Assembly: GCA_944371545.1 (NCBI GenBank) | Contig: CALVXT010000070.1 | Span: 1-6,682, forward strand | Source of the DNA: an uncultured Bacilli bacterium | GTDB taxonomy: Bacteria; Bacillota_I; Bacilli_A; RF39; UBA660 | Direction: 5' to 3' | Length of the DNA stretch: 6,682 bases | Position numbers and translations under genes: made by a program | Part shown: positions 6,270 through 6,682 of the stretch, piece by piece | Layout of the letters: every line of letters begins with the position of its first letter | Position numbering within the stretch: position 1 is the first letter of the stretch | The notes under the pieces: model-generated | Told to the model about the DNA's origin: nothing | The model's database searches: none | What the model saw: the letters and a program-made list of their open reading frames with translations, nothing else

Positions 6270-6277
6270 GACTTTTT
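6251..6277 (+). terminator. Palindromic terminator shared by the convergent gene ends
   Basis: CTTAGTC (6251-6257) and GACTAAG (6264-6270) form a perfect 7-bp stem with a six-base loop. On the plus strand a run of five T (6273-6277) follows two bases later, so it fits as terminator of the ku-ligD operon. On the minus strand no T run follows the hairpin, so termination of the regulator transcript there is less certain. The repeat encodes the last residues of both proteins. Confidence 0.65.
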
Positions 6278-6533
6278 CTGTGGAACAAAGACGATCAATA
6301 GATACTTCTAAAACGGAGGCAATATTATATAATACAGGAACACTTACTCCTTTTCCTGTTTCATTTTCTAGGTTAGCAATTTGAGTGGTGGTGATACCTA
6401 CTAATTCGGCTAATTTGGCTTGAGTTATGCTTTCACCAGGATGAGTGAGATTGTATGCATTACGATAGAATTTAACATTTTTGCCAATAACGCAAAAAAT
6501 TTCATTTTTTTTCTCGTTTAGATAAAGTTTCAT
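6252..6533 (-). CDS. XRE-family helix-turn-helix transcriptional regulator
   Basis: The 93-residue product is a single Cro/CI-type DNA-binding domain with short flanks. The first helix is about residues 16-29 (IGKNVKFYRNAYNL). The helix-turn-helix follows: ITQAKLAELVG (36-46), turn ITT, and recognition helix TQIANLEN (50-57). The closing helices VPVLYNIASVLEVSIDRLC (65-83) have the usual A--L-vs-d-L pattern. There is no second domain for a ligand or for oligomerisation. A seven-residue insertion-like stretch (HPGESIT, 31-37) precedes helix 2, common in this family. The start is preceded on its strand by GGTGAT (6544-6539), five bases from the ATG. It lies tail to tail with the ligase gene and overlaps it by 18 bases. 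Its targets are unknown; autoregulation or control of the neighbouring rightward gene beyond the window is a reasonable guess. Confidence 0.85.
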   Translation of the reverse strand: MKLYLNEKKNEIFCVIGKNVKFYRNAYNLTHPGESITQAKLAELVGITTTQIANLENETGKGVSVPVLYNIASVLEVSIDRLCSTEKVLVKID

Positions 6534-6682
6534 TTTACATCACCATTATTATTTTATGAAATATTTAAATGTTAGGAAATCGTTTTAAAATTGTTGTTTG
6601 AACTTGTATTAATAACTTTTTTGAATTTTAAGTATAAGTTTTATAATTTTTGAGAAATTTTTAGTTTACTTTTGGTGAATAT
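6534..6682. other. AT-rich intergenic region upstream of the regulator
   Basis: This 149-base stretch to the window edge holds no reading frame of note. It contains several short AT palindromes: ATTTAAAT (6563-6570), TTTTAAAA (6583-6590) and the inverted repeat TATAA-GTT-TTATA (6633-6645). Any of these could be operators for the adjacent helix-turn-helix protein, but such repeats are common by chance in DNA this AT-rich. No convincing minus-strand promoter with both hexamers was found; TAAAAT on the minus strand (6556-6551) is a weak -10 candidate. Confidence 0.5.
6642..6647 (+). promoter_or_regulatory. Candidate rightward -10 for a gene beyond the window
   Basis: A perfect TATAAT on the plus strand points toward the right edge. 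TTGAAT (6621-6626) is a fair -35 but only 15 bases away; TTTTGA (6619-6624) gives 17 bases with a poorer match. GGTGA at 6674-6678 resembles the ribosome binding sites of ku and the regulator, which would suit a start codon just past the edge. The -10 overlaps the inverted repeat at 6633-6645. Confidence 0.35.

Noticed and set aside
4636..6533. Ku, ligase and XRE gene as a phage or defence island
   Set aside because: No integrase, transposase, recombinase, attachment repeat or toxin is visible, and base and codon use match the neighbouring housekeeping genes. A chromosomal NHEJ locus explains the data.
1..6682. tRNA or rRNA genes, CRISPR arrays, insertion sequences
   Set aside because: No cloverleaf-like sequence, regularly spaced direct repeats, transposase frame or terminal inverted repeats were seen on either strand.

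Overview
The window is AT-rich DNA with compact, closely spaced genes, Shine-Dalgarno sites of the AGGAGG and GGTGA type, and products typical of low-GC Bacillota (Bacilli/Erysipelotrichia-like or related gut lineages). Tryptophan is encoded by TGG and the Ku gene ends at a TGA that overlaps the next start codon. This argues for the standard bacterial code and against the TGA=Trp code of Mycoplasma-like Mollicutes. No genus can be named from the sequence alone.

Layout, left to right. (1) The 3' end of an unrecognised, probably beta-rich protein (1-336). (2) A good extended -10 promoter and a strong ribosome binding site leading into a 496-residue YfcC/DcuC-like membrane transporter (437-1927). 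(3) A hairpin terminator followed at once by a small PPC/DUF296-domain protein (1975-2400). (4) A ClpC-type double-AAA+ unfoldase (2462-4600), shorter than usual at its C-terminus but keeping both ATPase sites, both pore loops and an IGF tripeptide of the ClpP-docking type. (5) A two-gene non-homologous end-joining (NHEJ) operon: Ku (4636-5376) and an ATP-dependent DNA ligase of the LigD ligase-domain type (5373-6269), joined by an ATGA overlap. (6) A small XRE-family helix-turn-helix regulator on the minus strand (6252-6533), whose 3' end overlaps the ligase 3' end across a palindromic terminator. (7) An AT-rich intergenic stretch to the right edge (6534-6682), with a possible rightward promoter for a gene outside the window.

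How the genes work together. Ku and the ligase form one functional unit: Ku binds broken DNA ends and recruits the ligase to seal them. The ligase has no polymerase or phosphoesterase domain, so any end processing must come from elsewhere. ClpC probably works with a ClpP encoded elsewhere in protein quality control. The transporter and the PPC protein have no evident link to DNA repair. Hairpins sit in the gaps before the PPC gene and before ku, with little room for a separate promoter, so downstream expression should depend on read-through or on promoters buried in upstream genes. Most of the window looks like ordinary chromosomal housekeeping. The points of most interest are the minimal NHEJ pair, the shared palindromic end of the ligase and regulator genes, and the possible promoter/terminator overlap before the PPC gene. 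No clear previously undescribed system is visible.
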